15,353 nucleotides of DNA. It comes from Nitrospirota bacterium (GTDB lineage Bacteria; Nitrospirota; Thermodesulfovibrionia; Thermodesulfovibrionales; JdFR-85). Made by a program: the position numbers and the translations under genes. The DNA lies in the NCBI GenBank assembly GCA_015485235.1, contig WFTX01000287.1:1-15353 (forward strand), given 5' to 3'. Below are positions 1 to 6,563 of this stretch, in pieces; position 1 is the stretch's first letter, and every line of letters starts with the position of its first letter. The notes under the pieces are model-generated. The model did not search any database. It was not told the origin of the DNA and saw only the letters and a program-made list of their open reading frames with translations.

Positions 1-48
1 GGTATGAACATTATGGTGACAGGAGTGAAAAGACGACGGATGAATTTC

Positions 49-1110
49 TTAATCCTGTACATATACAACCCCCTTTCCACCTTTATTTATAACTCCAATA
101 ATGGATGACTCGTAACCTGACTCTTTGAGTATGTGTATGGAGCTCTCTGCATCTGTTTCAGGAACTATTATAATATACCCTATTCCAAGATTAAAGGTCC
201 TCTCCATCTCTACAAACTCCACTTTTCCGAGATCACTGATGAGTTCGAATACAGGGAGTCGGGGAAGGGAATCCCTTGAAATCTCGGCCCGGCATCCCTC
301 TGGAAGGATCCTTGAGAGGTTTCCTGATATGCCTCCTCCTGTTATATGAGCCATACCCTTGAGATGTATACCCTCTCTCAGGAGTTCAAGCACACCTCTG
401 ACATAAATCCTTGTGGGTTCAAGAAGCTCTTCGCCGAGGGGCCTCCCCAACTGCTCGACATGCTGGTCTATCCTGAATTTGTGAATCTCAAAAAAGAGCT
501 TTCTCACAAGGGAGAAGCCATTACTGTGAAGCCCCGCTGATCTCAGACCGATGATCCGGTCTGATTCCGCTATCGCGGTCCCGTCGATTATGGAGTTTCT
601 GTTTACTACACCAACGGCAAACCCCGAGAGGTCATACTCCCCGTCCGGGTAGAATCCCGGCATTTCGGCAGTCTCACCACCTATCAGGGCACAGCCGGCC
701 TCCCTGCATCCCCTTGCTATGCCCGAGATGACATCTCTTGCCTTCTCTGCCGTAAGCCGTCCTGTTGCAAAGTAATCAAGGAAGAAGAGGGGCTCTGCAC
801 CAGAGGTAAGGATGTCGTTAACGCACATCGCCACAAGGTCGACTCCTACGGTATCATGCCTGTCCGCCATGAAGGCTATCTTGAGCTTTGTCCCCACACC
901 GTCAGTCCCGCTTACCAGAACAGGATCAGGATACCGGGCCGTGTCCAGGGAAAAGAGGCCGCTGAAACCGCCTATGCCCGTAAGGACCTCCTTTCTGAAG
1001 GTCTCCTGAACCAGGGGGGAGATGAGTCCTACAAGCCTCTCTCCTTCTTCGATATCCACACCGGCATCCCTGTAGGTGAGTCCTTCAGACATAGCCCTAT
1101 TATTTTGCAT
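49..1110 (-). CDS. purM: Phosphoribosylformylglycinamidine cyclo-ligase (AIR synthetase)
   Basis: This enzyme closes the imidazole ring in cytoplasmic purine biosynthesis, converting FGAM plus ATP to AIR. The 353-residue protein is the normal family length. Visible family motifs are GTDGVGTK (about 68-75), the VNDI and GAEPLFFLDY segment (about 97-113), GGETAEMPG (about 144-152), GLHSNG (about 193-198) and a glycine-rich HITGGG loop in the C-terminal half. Family members usually begin close to the SEGLTYRDAGVD block, which would place the start at Met7 (1092). I kept the first ATG (1110) because AAAGGA lies four bases upstream of it, while Met7 has no good ribosome site. The gene is transcribed away from ribF, and no partner purine gene is in the window. 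I saw no convincing promoter in the gap. Confidence 0.96.
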   Translation of the reverse strand: MQNNRAMSEGLTYRDAGVDIEEGERLVGLISPLVQETFRKEVLTGIGGFSGLFSLDTARYPDPVLVSGTDGVGTKLKIAFMADRHDTVGVDLVAMCVNDILTSGAEPLFFLDYFATGRLTAEKARDVISGIARGCREAGCALIGGETAEMPGFYPDGEYDLSGFAVGVVNRNSIIDGTAIAESDRIIGLRSAGLHSNGFSLVRKLFFEIHKFRIDQHVEQLGRPLGEELLEPTRIYVRGVLELLREGIHLKGMAHITGGGISGNLSRILPEGCRAEISRDSLPRLPVFELISDLGKVEFVEMERTFNLGIGYIIIVPETDAESSIHILKESGYESSIIGVINKGGKGVVYVQD

Positions 1111-1185
1111 AAATTCCTTTATTTAAGCAAGGATTATCTGTTAAATTAAAAAGGCAGCGGGTAGCGGATTGGGAGAGAAAAGAAT

Positions 1186-1293
1186 AGGCTAAGGTTAAGG
1201 TCAAGGTCAAGGCTAAGGTTGAGGTTGAGGTCAAGGTTGAGGTTGAGGTCAAGGTTGAGGTTGAGGTCAAGGTTGAGGTTGAGGTCAAGGTTG
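1186..1293. repeat. Hexamer tandem tract (AGGYYR, 18 copies)
   Basis: Eighteen consecutive hexamers of the form AGG(T/C)(T/C)(A/G) run without a break. The first five are variable (aggcta, aggtta, aggtca, aggtca, aggcta). From 1216 they settle into a higher-order 18-bp unit, AGGTTG-AGGTTG-AGGTCA, present four times (1216-1233, 1234-1251, 1252-1269, 1270-1287) plus one further AGGTTG. There are no spacers, so it is not CRISPR. The strand is purine-rich throughout. Uniformity increases toward the right end, which suggests recent unit duplication there. Confidence 0.95.
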
Positions 1294-1294
1294 A

Positions 1295-1312
1295 GTAACC
1301 TCATAACTTAGT
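1295..1312 (-). repeat. Inverted octamer repeat copy, matches 4728-4744
   Basis: Read on the minus strand, this segment contains AAGTTATG followed by AGGTTACT, the same octamer family as the tract at 4715-4746. Positions 1296-1312 reverse-complemented give ACTAAGTTATGAGGTTA, which matches 4728-4744 at 16 of 17 bases. Where it meets the hexamer tract it also forms a small hairpin, AGGTT-GAGT-AACCT (1288-1301). Confidence 0.75.
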
Positions 1313-1314
1313 AG

Positions 1315-1377
1315 CCCAATGACCAATGACGGTCTTTACCCAATACCCATTAACCAATATACCAATAACCAAATACC
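1315..1377. repeat. Degenerate CCAAT heptamer tract abutting the ribF start codon
   Basis: About seven imperfect copies of an ACCAAT(A/G)-like unit of 7-8 bp: CCCAATG, ACCAATG, ACCCAAT, ACCCATT, AACCAAT, ATACCAAT and AACCAAAT, broken once by ACGGTCTTT at 1329-1337. The last unit ends directly at the ATG of ribF, so the tract occupies the place where a ribosome-binding site should be. Confidence 0.75.
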
Positions 1378-2328
1378 ATGAGAGTGATCAGAGGCATAGA
1401 TAATCTTCCTGACTCGGAAATCGTAAACCCCGTCATAACGCTGGGCAACTTTGACGGTGTACACCTGGGTCACAGGAAGATTTTTGAACGCGTGATCAGT
1501 GCTGCCAGAACGGAAGGGGGGACCTCCATGGTCATAACCTTCCATCCCCACCCAATGAAGGTCCTTGCGCCGGAGAAGAACCTCAGGCTCCTCACCCCGA
1601 TTGAGCAGAAATTGAGACTCATAGGGGAGACAGGGATTGACACACTGCTTATCATAGAGTTTACAAGGGAGTTTGCAAGGATGCCTCCCGAGGATTTCAT
1701 CAGGGATATACTGGTTGATAAACTTAAAGTAAAACATGTAATAATTGGACATAACTATCGATTTGGAAAGACTAAAAGTGGTAACACAAGGATGCTGAGG
1801 TATTATGGCCGCCGATATGGATTCAAGGTGAACGTTGTGAGAAACATGAAGATCAACCGGTTTACTGTAAGCAGCACAAGAGTGAGACAGCTTCTCCACT
1901 GGGGGAGGGTATGCGAGGCCTCGGCACTGCTGGGAAGGCCGTACTCCATTCACGGAGAGGTGGTCCGTGGGAAGGGGAGGGGACATAAGATACTTCAGAT
2001 CCCGACGGCCAATATCTCAACCCCCCATGAACTCATCCCGAGGGAGGGGGTCTATGCTGTCAAGGCTGCCTTTGACGGCAACGTCTACGACGGAGTAGCA
2101 AACATCGGTAAGAACCCCACCTTCAATGGTGAGGAAATGAGCTATGAAGTGCATCTCTTCGGATACTCGGGAAATCTGCTGGGCAAGGAGTTGACTGTAT
2201 ACTTCGTCGACCGCCTGAGGGGGGAGAAGAAGTTCTCTTCTCCCGAAGAACTGAAGGCCCAGATCCAGAAGGATATGGACATAGCCGGTATGATACTAAA
2301 GGAATACAGGGTCAACGTCAACCCTTAA
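1378..2328 (+). CDS. ribF: Bifunctional riboflavin kinase / FAD synthetase
   Basis: This cytoplasmic enzyme phosphorylates riboflavin to FMN and adenylylates FMN to FAD. The 316 residues match the family. The N-terminal nucleotidyltransferase half shows GNFDGVHLGH (23-32), FHPHP (55-59), HNYRFG (125-130) and SSTRVR (165-170). The C-terminal kinase half begins near residue 185 with RGKGRG (197-202) and PTANI (209-213), then GVYAV and ANIGKNPTF. The distance from Met1 to GNFDG agrees with E. coli RibF, so the start is sound. There is nevertheless no Shine-Dalgarno sequence, because a CCAAT repeat runs right up to the ATG. The 3' end overlaps the convergent priA by 33 bp. FMN/FAD supply fits the redox-rich gene content nearby, but the link is only contextual. 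Confidence 0.96.
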   Translation: MRVIRGIDNLPDSEIVNPVITLGNFDGVHLGHRKIFERVISAARTEGGTSMVITFHPHPMKVLAPEKNLRLLTPIEQKLRLIGETGIDTLLIIEFTREFARMPPEDFIRDILVDKLKVKHVIIGHNYRFGKTKSGNTRMLRYYGRRYGFKVNVVRNMKINRFTVSSTRVRQLLHWGRVCEASALLGRPYSIHGEVVRGKGRGHKILQIPTANISTPHELIPREGVYAVKAAFDGNVYDGVANIGKNPTFNGEEMSYEVHLFGYSGNLLGKELTVYFVDRLRGEKKFSSPEELKAQIQKDMDIAGMILKEYRVNVNP

Positions 2329-4266
2329 CAGGAACCCCTCTCCTTCGATACACTCGATTATCTTAAGTGCCTCCTTTCTTAGTATATACCTTCTTTCGGC
2401 AAGGAGGAGGATCTGGCATGCCTCACTGTATCCTTTGAGACGCGGAGGCACCCTGAAGGGGCCGTCCATCTGGACCGCTTCATCTGAAACAAGGGGTTTC
2501 AGTATCTCTTCGAGCCGCAGGCTTAGATCAGTTTCCTTTCTGGAATAGACATACAGGGCTATCATCTTCCTGAAGGGGGGCAGACCCTGCTCTTTCCTTT
2601 CCTGGAGTTCCTTTCTCAGGAAGGATAGGTAATCCGCCCTTTTCAGACACCTGTAGAGGTGATGCCAGGAGAGGCTAGTCTGGAGAATGACTTTTCCATG
2701 GGGAAGAAGATGGTTTCTCAACTCGAAGATATCCTGGCACAGTCGTTCCGGGGCCCTGAAGTCCGGGAGGTTAAGAATCATGTCAGGGTTCAGAAAGACG
2801 ATGAGATCCAGCTTGAGGCCCTTCATGGCCCTGGGTGATAATGTTCCCACTATCAGGGCATCCCTCCTTATGGGAATCTTCATTTCTTCCTGACTGGAGG
2901 GGCCGGAATAGGAAAGAGAGTCCAGTGAACGCATCTGTCTCTTCCGGCCGTGATCATCGGTTATGGCACTGAACCCCCTTGAAGCCCCGATCACCTTCTC
3001 AATGTCTTCCCGGACCTTTTCAACCCCCGAGCCGAGTGGGATCATGGAGAAGCCTCCACAGGACGGACAGGCCTCAGGAGGGGTCTTTCTGAAACCACAA
3101 TGGTGGCACCGGAGTCCCTCTCCTTTGTGAAGAACAAGGGGAATCTCACAGCCGGGACAGACCTCTACCTCTCCACAGTCTTTGCAGGTCAATATACCCA
3201 TTCCCAGGCGGTGCATTATGAAGAGGGCCCTGAACTCGCCGGGGTTTCTCTCAGCCATCCTGCCTACTTCTCTAAGGAGCCTTCTGGAAAGAAACGGTGT
3301 ATACTGGGGGGACTCATCCTTTTTTCTGGCAAAGACCTGGAACTCTCTGCCGCGGTCCTCAGATTGGCGCATTATGTAGCCCCTGTATCTTCCGGCCTTC
3401 ATGTTGTACCATGATTCCGCTGAGGGAGCCTGGGAGGAAAGGATGACAGGAACTTTTTCGAAAAGGCCTCTCATTACAGCCATATCCCTGCCGTTGTAAC
3501 GGGGTGTCTCGTCCTGCTTGTAGTGGGTGCTGTGTTCTCTGGTTACCAGTATGGCCTCTGGAGAAAAGGGTAGGAAGAGGGCGGATCTCGTTCCCACAAG
3601 GACATGGATGCTTCCATCCAGCACCTTCCCGATTACAAAACTCCTTTCGGACCTCTTCAGTCCAGAGTGGAAAAGCCCCGCCCCGTCTCCCAGTTCTTTG
3701 GCGGCAAGACTCCAGAGCCTCTCTGCATCACTCTGGACAGGGGAAAGAATGAGCAAACGGAGCCCCCTTTTCAGCAAAGTCATAACCAGCCCTGATTCTT
3801 CTTTTTCCGATGGTGCGACAAAAAGGAAGGGCTTGAGATCCGCCTGCCCTGTGGCGCTCCATAATTCCTTAAAAACACCCTCAGGGAGTTCCACCGTCTC
3901 TCCGGCCCGGCTGATTTCCGGTGAGAAGGAGCTTCTTGGAGGCCGGAGTATCTCGTTGGGGAGCATGCTTTTCAGCATCAGACCGTAGGGAGAGAAATAG
4001 TACTCCTTTCCCCACTCGAGGAGTTTCAGGAGTGGTTCAGTAAAGTATGGCTTTTCACCCACGAGTCCTGTAACAGACTCCAGCCTTTTCTCCGGCGAGC
4101 CTCTGTGGCAGCGAAGAACCACACCCTTCTTTTCCTTCTTCCGGAGGGGGGCCTTTACGAGAAAGCCGGGGGCAATCCTGCGGGCGAACTCATCGGGCAC
4201 AAGATAGGTCAGTGGTGATATCTTCTGGGGGAAAAGGATATCACAGAGGAGGGCGGTATCAGTCAA
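2296..4266 (-). CDS. priA: PriA-family replication restart protein with a degenerate helicase core
   Basis: PriA (primosomal protein N') recognises stalled forks and helps reload the replicative helicase. This 656-residue copy keeps the N-terminal DNA-binding domain (LFPQKISPLTYLVPDEF, 11-27), the GTRSALF block (225-231), YKQ...RY..RD (249-261), eight zinc-binding cysteines (361, 364, 370, 373, 387, 390, 400, 403), PDFRAPER (501-508) and the terminal VDVDP. The motor motifs are lost. GVTGSGKTEVY aligns with APSEKEESGL (151-160), DEEH with TREH (242-245), SATP with SQAP (278-281), GTQMIAKGHDF with a KG-only remnant (474-486), and QVAGRAGR with IFELRNHL (513-520). The frame is intact, so this is not a frameshift. 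The start is TTG at 4264-4266, overlapping the nrdR stop by 8 nt, with GAGGTG upstream. It is probably an ATPase-dead, structural PriA, as reported for actinobacterial PriA. Confidence 0.9.
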   Translation of the reverse strand: MTDTALLCDILFPQKISPLTYLVPDEFARRIAPGFLVKAPLRKKEKKGVVLRCHRGSPEKRLESVTGLVGEKPYFTEPLLKLLEWGKEYYFSPYGLMLKSMLPNEILRPPRSSFSPEISRAGETVELPEGVFKELWSATGQADLKPFLFVAPSEKEESGLVMTLLKRGLRLLILSPVQSDAERLWSLAAKELGDGAGLFHSGLKRSERSFVIGKVLDGSIHVLVGTRSALFLPFSPEAILVTREHSTHYKQDETPRYNGRDMAVMRGLFEKVPVILSSQAPSAESWYNMKAGRYRGYIMRQSEDRGREFQVFARKKDESPQYTPFLSRRLLREVGRMAERNPGEFRALFIMHRLGMGILTCKDCGEVEVCPGCEIPLVLHKGEGLRCHHCGFRKTPPEACPSCGGFSMIPLGSGVEKVREDIEKVIGASRGFSAITDDHGRKRQMRSLDSLSYSGPSSQEEMKIPIRRDALIVGTLSPRAMKGLKLDLIVFLNPDMILNLPDFRAPERLCQDIFELRNHLLPHGKVILQTSLSWHHLYRCLKRADYLSFLRKELQERKEQGLPPFRKMIALYVYSRKETDLSLRLEEILKPLVSDEAVQMDGPFRVPPRLKGYSEACQILLLAERRYILRKEALKIIECIEGEGFLLRVDVDPVFL

Positions 4267-4708
4267 AGAGTCCCTTCACCTCTTCCATGAACTCTTTTAC
4301 ATCCTTGAACTGCCTGTAGACAGAGGCAAACCTGACATAGGCCACCTGGTCGAGTTCTCTGAGCGCCTTCATCACTTCCTCACCTATTACCGAACTTTCA
4401 ACTTCCTTCACACCCATTTCTATGAGTTTTCTCTCGATCTCGTCAGTAATCCCATCGAGTGTTTCTGTCGAGATCTTAAGCTTCTTGCATGCTGTCTTGA
4501 GGCCACCAAGGATCTTGTTCCGGTCAAACTCCTCCCGTCTGCCGTCCTTCTTGACCACCATGGGAAGGATGTCCTCTATCCTTTCATAGGAGGTGAACCG
4601 CCTCTCACACTTCAGACATTCCCTCCGCCTACGAATGACATCCCCCTCCCTGCTGGTCCGGGAGTCTATAACCCTGTCTTCAAGGTTTCCACAAAAGGGA
4701 CATTTCAT
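4259..4708 (-). CDS. nrdR: Transcriptional repressor NrdR
   Basis: NrdR senses ATP/dATP and represses ribonucleotide reductase genes by binding NrdR boxes. The 149 residues match the family length. A zinc ribbon at the N-terminus has Cys3, Cys6, Cys31 and Cys34 (CPFC and CLKC), followed by the RRRECLKCERRFTSYE segment. An ATP-cone domain runs from about residue 49 to 139, starting with VVKKDGRREEFDR. It follows glyA by 62 bp and precedes priA with an 8-nt overlap, so NrdR and PriA translation is likely coupled. No ribonucleotide reductase gene is in the window, so its targets lie elsewhere. Confidence 0.97.
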   Translation of the reverse strand: MKCPFCGNLEDRVIDSRTSREGDVIRRRRECLKCERRFTSYERIEDILPMVVKKDGRREEFDRNKILGGLKTACKKLKISTETLDGITDEIERKLIEMGVKEVESSVIGEEVMKALRELDQVAYVRFASVYRQFKDVKEFMEEVKGLFD

Positions 4709-4714
4709 AAGAAT

Positions 4715-4746
4715 AAGTTATTAAGTTACTAAGTTATCAGGTTATT
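4715..4746. repeat. Octamer tandem tract in the glyA-nrdR gap
   Basis: Four head-to-tail octamers fill half of the 62-bp gap: AAGTTATT (4715-4722), AAGTTACT (4723-4730), AAGTTATC (4731-4738) and AGGTTATT (4739-4746). The same unit family occurs inverted at 1295-1312, on the other side of the ribF-priA-nrdR block. The AT-rich tract lies upstream of nrdR on the minus strand and has no obvious terminator character. Confidence 0.8.
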
Positions 4747-4770
4747 TATATGGTTAAAAGATTGCCGGGG

Positions 4771-6006
4771 TTAGTAGACCGGAAAGGTCCTGCAGAGTTC
4801 CATCACCCTCTGTCTGATTCCTGACAGTGTTGATTCGTCCATGGAATTGTTTATCACCCCGTCTATCAGGCTGGCAATCTCCTCCATCTCTCCCTCCTTC
4901 ATTCCCCTCGTGGTTACACAGGGTGTTCCAAGCCTTATACCGCTTGTAATGGCGGGAGGGTTTTCGTCATAGGGGATTGCATTTTTGTTAACAGTGATGC
5001 CCGCCAGATCAAGGGCGGTTTCGGCATCCTTGCCTGTAATTCCCTTTCCGGTAAGGTTCAGAAGCATTAGGTGGTTGTCCGTGCCCCCGGAGATTATTTC
5101 AAAGCCCTTTGACAGGAGTTCCTCTGACAGACGCTTGGCGTTTGCTACTATCTGTTTCTGATAACTCCTGAACTCATCTGTGAGGGCCTCCTTCAATGCT
5201 ACGGCCTTGGCAGCTATCACGTGTACAAGAGGACCTCCCTGAATGCCGGGGAATATCATCTTGTCTATCTTCCTGCCGAACTCTTCCCTGCACATTATGA
5301 GTCCTCCCCTGGGGCCCCTGAGGGTCTTGTGGGTTGTGGTAGTCACAAAGTCGGCATGGGGAAAGGGAGAAGGATGGACTCCGCCGGCAATCAGGCCGGC
5401 GATATGGGCTATATCGGCAAGAAGGAAGGCGTCGACCTCCCGGGCTATATCGGAGAATGCCTTGAAGTCTATCACTCTCGAGTATGCGCTTGCACCGGTG
5501 ACAATAAGCCTGGGACGGTGTTGCCTTGCAAGCCTCCTTACTTCATCGTAGTCAATATAACCGTCCCTCCCGACACCGTAGTAGACAGGGTTGTAAAGAA
5601 AACCTGAAAAGTTGACCCTGGCACCGTGTGTAAGGTGACCGCCGTGACTGAGGCTCATCCCAAGGACTGTATCTCCGGGCTTAAGAACAGTAAAGAAGAC
5701 AGCCATATTCGCCTGGGAGCCGGAATGGGGCTGGACATTAACATATTCAGCACCGAAGAGTTTCCTTGCCCTTTCAATGGCGAGCTCTTCGACCCTGTCG
5801 GCAAATTCGCATCCACCGTAATAGCGCCTGTGAGGATACCCTTCGGCATACTTGTTGGTAAAAACAGAACCCTGAACTTCAAGGACAGCCTTGGAAGTAT
5901 AGTTTTCAGAGGCAATGAGAAGGATCTTGTCTTTCTCCCTCTTTTCCTCACCAATTATCGCGTTGTAGACATCAGGGTCTGTCTTTCTCACTTCGTCAAG
6001 ACACAT
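4771..6006 (-). CDS. glyA: Serine hydroxymethyltransferase
   Basis: GlyA interconverts serine plus tetrahydrofolate with glycine plus methylene-THF, using pyridoxal phosphate in the cytoplasm. The 411 residues match bacterial SHMT. Visible features are the IASENYTS block (31-38), NKYAEGYPHRRYYGG (51-65), the PHSGSQANM cofactor segment (93-101), LADIAHIAG with Asp198 and His201, and the Schiff-base lysine K227 in TTTTHKTLRGPRGG. The ATG overlaps the 3' end of rpiB by 11 nt, which points to translational coupling. It supplies one-carbon units and glycine for the purine pathway represented by purM, although purM is in a separate transcription unit. Confidence 0.98.
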   Translation of the reverse strand: MCLDEVRKTDPDVYNAIIGEEKREKDKILLIASENYTSKAVLEVQGSVFTNKYAEGYPHRRYYGGCEFADRVEELAIERARKLFGAEYVNVQPHSGSQANMAVFFTVLKPGDTVLGMSLSHGGHLTHGARVNFSGFLYNPVYYGVGRDGYIDYDEVRRLARQHRPRLIVTGASAYSRVIDFKAFSDIAREVDAFLLADIAHIAGLIAGGVHPSPFPHADFVTTTTHKTLRGPRGGLIMCREEFGRKIDKMIFPGIQGGPLVHVIAAKAVALKEALTDEFRSYQKQIVANAKRLSEELLSKGFEIISGGTDNHLMLLNLTGKGITGKDAETALDLAGITVNKNAIPYDENPPAITSGIRLGTPCVTTRGMKEGEMEEIASLIDGVINNSMDESTLSGIRQRVMELCRTFPVY

Positions 6007-6457
6007 CTCTTATCCTCTCTTCCAGTTTTTCAATCTTCTCGAGCCTGCGTTGATGGCGTCCTCCTTCAAAGGGGGTCTCGAGCCATGTCCGGAGGATGGT
6101 CTCGGCAGTCGCCACCTCGGTTACTCTCCCGCCTATGACGAGGATGTTGGAATCATTATGGAGCCTGCTCATTCTGGAAGTGTATTCATCATGACAGAGT
6201 GTCGCCCTCACACGGGGAAACTTGTTTGCCACGATCGACATCCCCAGGCCGGTCCCGCAAATGAGTATTCCTCTTTCAAGTTCACCCTCTGATACAGCCC
6301 TTGAGACCTTTTCTCCAAAATCAGGATAATCCACCGAACAGTCATCGGAGGGGCCGAAATCTACTGGCTCGTATCCGAGGCTTCTGAGTGTTTCCTTGAG
6401 GTGGTTTTTCATCTCAAGTCCGGCATGATCAGACCCTATACCGATTCGTACAGACAT
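5996..6457 (-). CDS. rpiB: Ribose-5-phosphate isomerase B
   Basis: RpiB interconverts ribulose 5-phosphate and ribose 5-phosphate in the pentose phosphate pathway. The 153 residues match the RpiB/LacAB family. Family signatures are GSDHAG with Asp10 and His11, VDYPDFG (42-48), the catalytic Cys67 in ILICGTGLG, RATLCHDEYTSRMSRLHND (84-102) and GRVT (110-113). It is first in the rpiB-glyA-nrdR-priA string. A strong promoter-like pair lies immediately upstream. Its -10 box ends only eight bases before the ATG, so the mRNA may have almost no leader. Confidence 0.97.
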   Translation of the reverse strand: MSVRIGIGSDHAGLEMKNHLKETLRSLGYEPVDFGPSDDCSVDYPDFGEKVSRAVSEGELERGILICGTGLGMSIVANKFPRVRATLCHDEYTSRMSRLHNDSNILVIGGRVTEVATAETILRTWLETPFEGGRHQRRLEKIEKLEERIRDVS

Positions 6458-6465
6458 GTTCCTGT

Positions 6466-6495
6466 ATCATAAATAAGAATTACGATTGAAGTCAA
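6466..6495 (-). promoter_or_regulatory. Predicted sigma-70 promoter for rpiB-glyA-nrdR-priA
   Basis: On the minus strand, TTGACT (6495-6490) is followed after 18 bp by TATGAT (6471-6466). The expected start of transcription is near 6459, two or three bases before the rpiB ATG. Its -35 box overlaps that of the divergent promoter at 6490-6491. Confidence 0.65.
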
Positions 6496-6515
6496 GAAAT
6501 CTCTTTGTGTATAAT
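6486..6515 (+). promoter_or_regulatory. Predicted sigma-70 promoter for the isocitrate dehydrogenase string
   Basis: TTGAAG (6486-6491) and a consensus TATAAT (6510-6515) are 18 bp apart. Transcription should begin near 6522, giving a leader of about 42 nt with AAGGAG at 6551-6556. A palindrome, AATAAA-tatc-TTTATT (6513-6528), spans the -10 box and start site and could be an operator. Confidence 0.65.
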
Positions 6516-6563
6516 AAATATCTTTATTTGTGCATATTCCATACTGCCTGAAGGAGAAAGTGA

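Noticed and set aside
1..48. Possible start of another gene at the left edge
   Set aside because: A minus-strand ATG at 9-11 leaves only a few codons and has no ribosome site, so nothing can be supported.
1133..1138. GATAAT as a -10 box for purM
   Set aside because: No acceptable -35 sequence lies 16-18 bp upstream on the minus strand.
1100..1288. Minus-strand reading frame of Thr-Ser/Thr-Leu repeats
   Set aside because: It is only the hexamer tract translated and runs into the purM start; no ribosome site and no family resemblance.
1186..1293. Regular array that might be CRISPR
   Set aside because: The unit is only 6 bp (18 bp higher order), there are no unique spacers, and no cas genes are nearby.
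1336..1986. 216-residue minus-strand frame opposite ribF
   Set aside because: It is antisense to the strongly conserved RibF coding sequence, with cysteine/histidine-rich, low-likelihood composition and no recognisable domain.
2296..4266. priA as a frameshifted pseudogene
   Set aside because: The frame is continuous, homology to PriA runs from end to end in one frame, and zinc cysteines and terminal motifs are intact; only the motor motifs differ.
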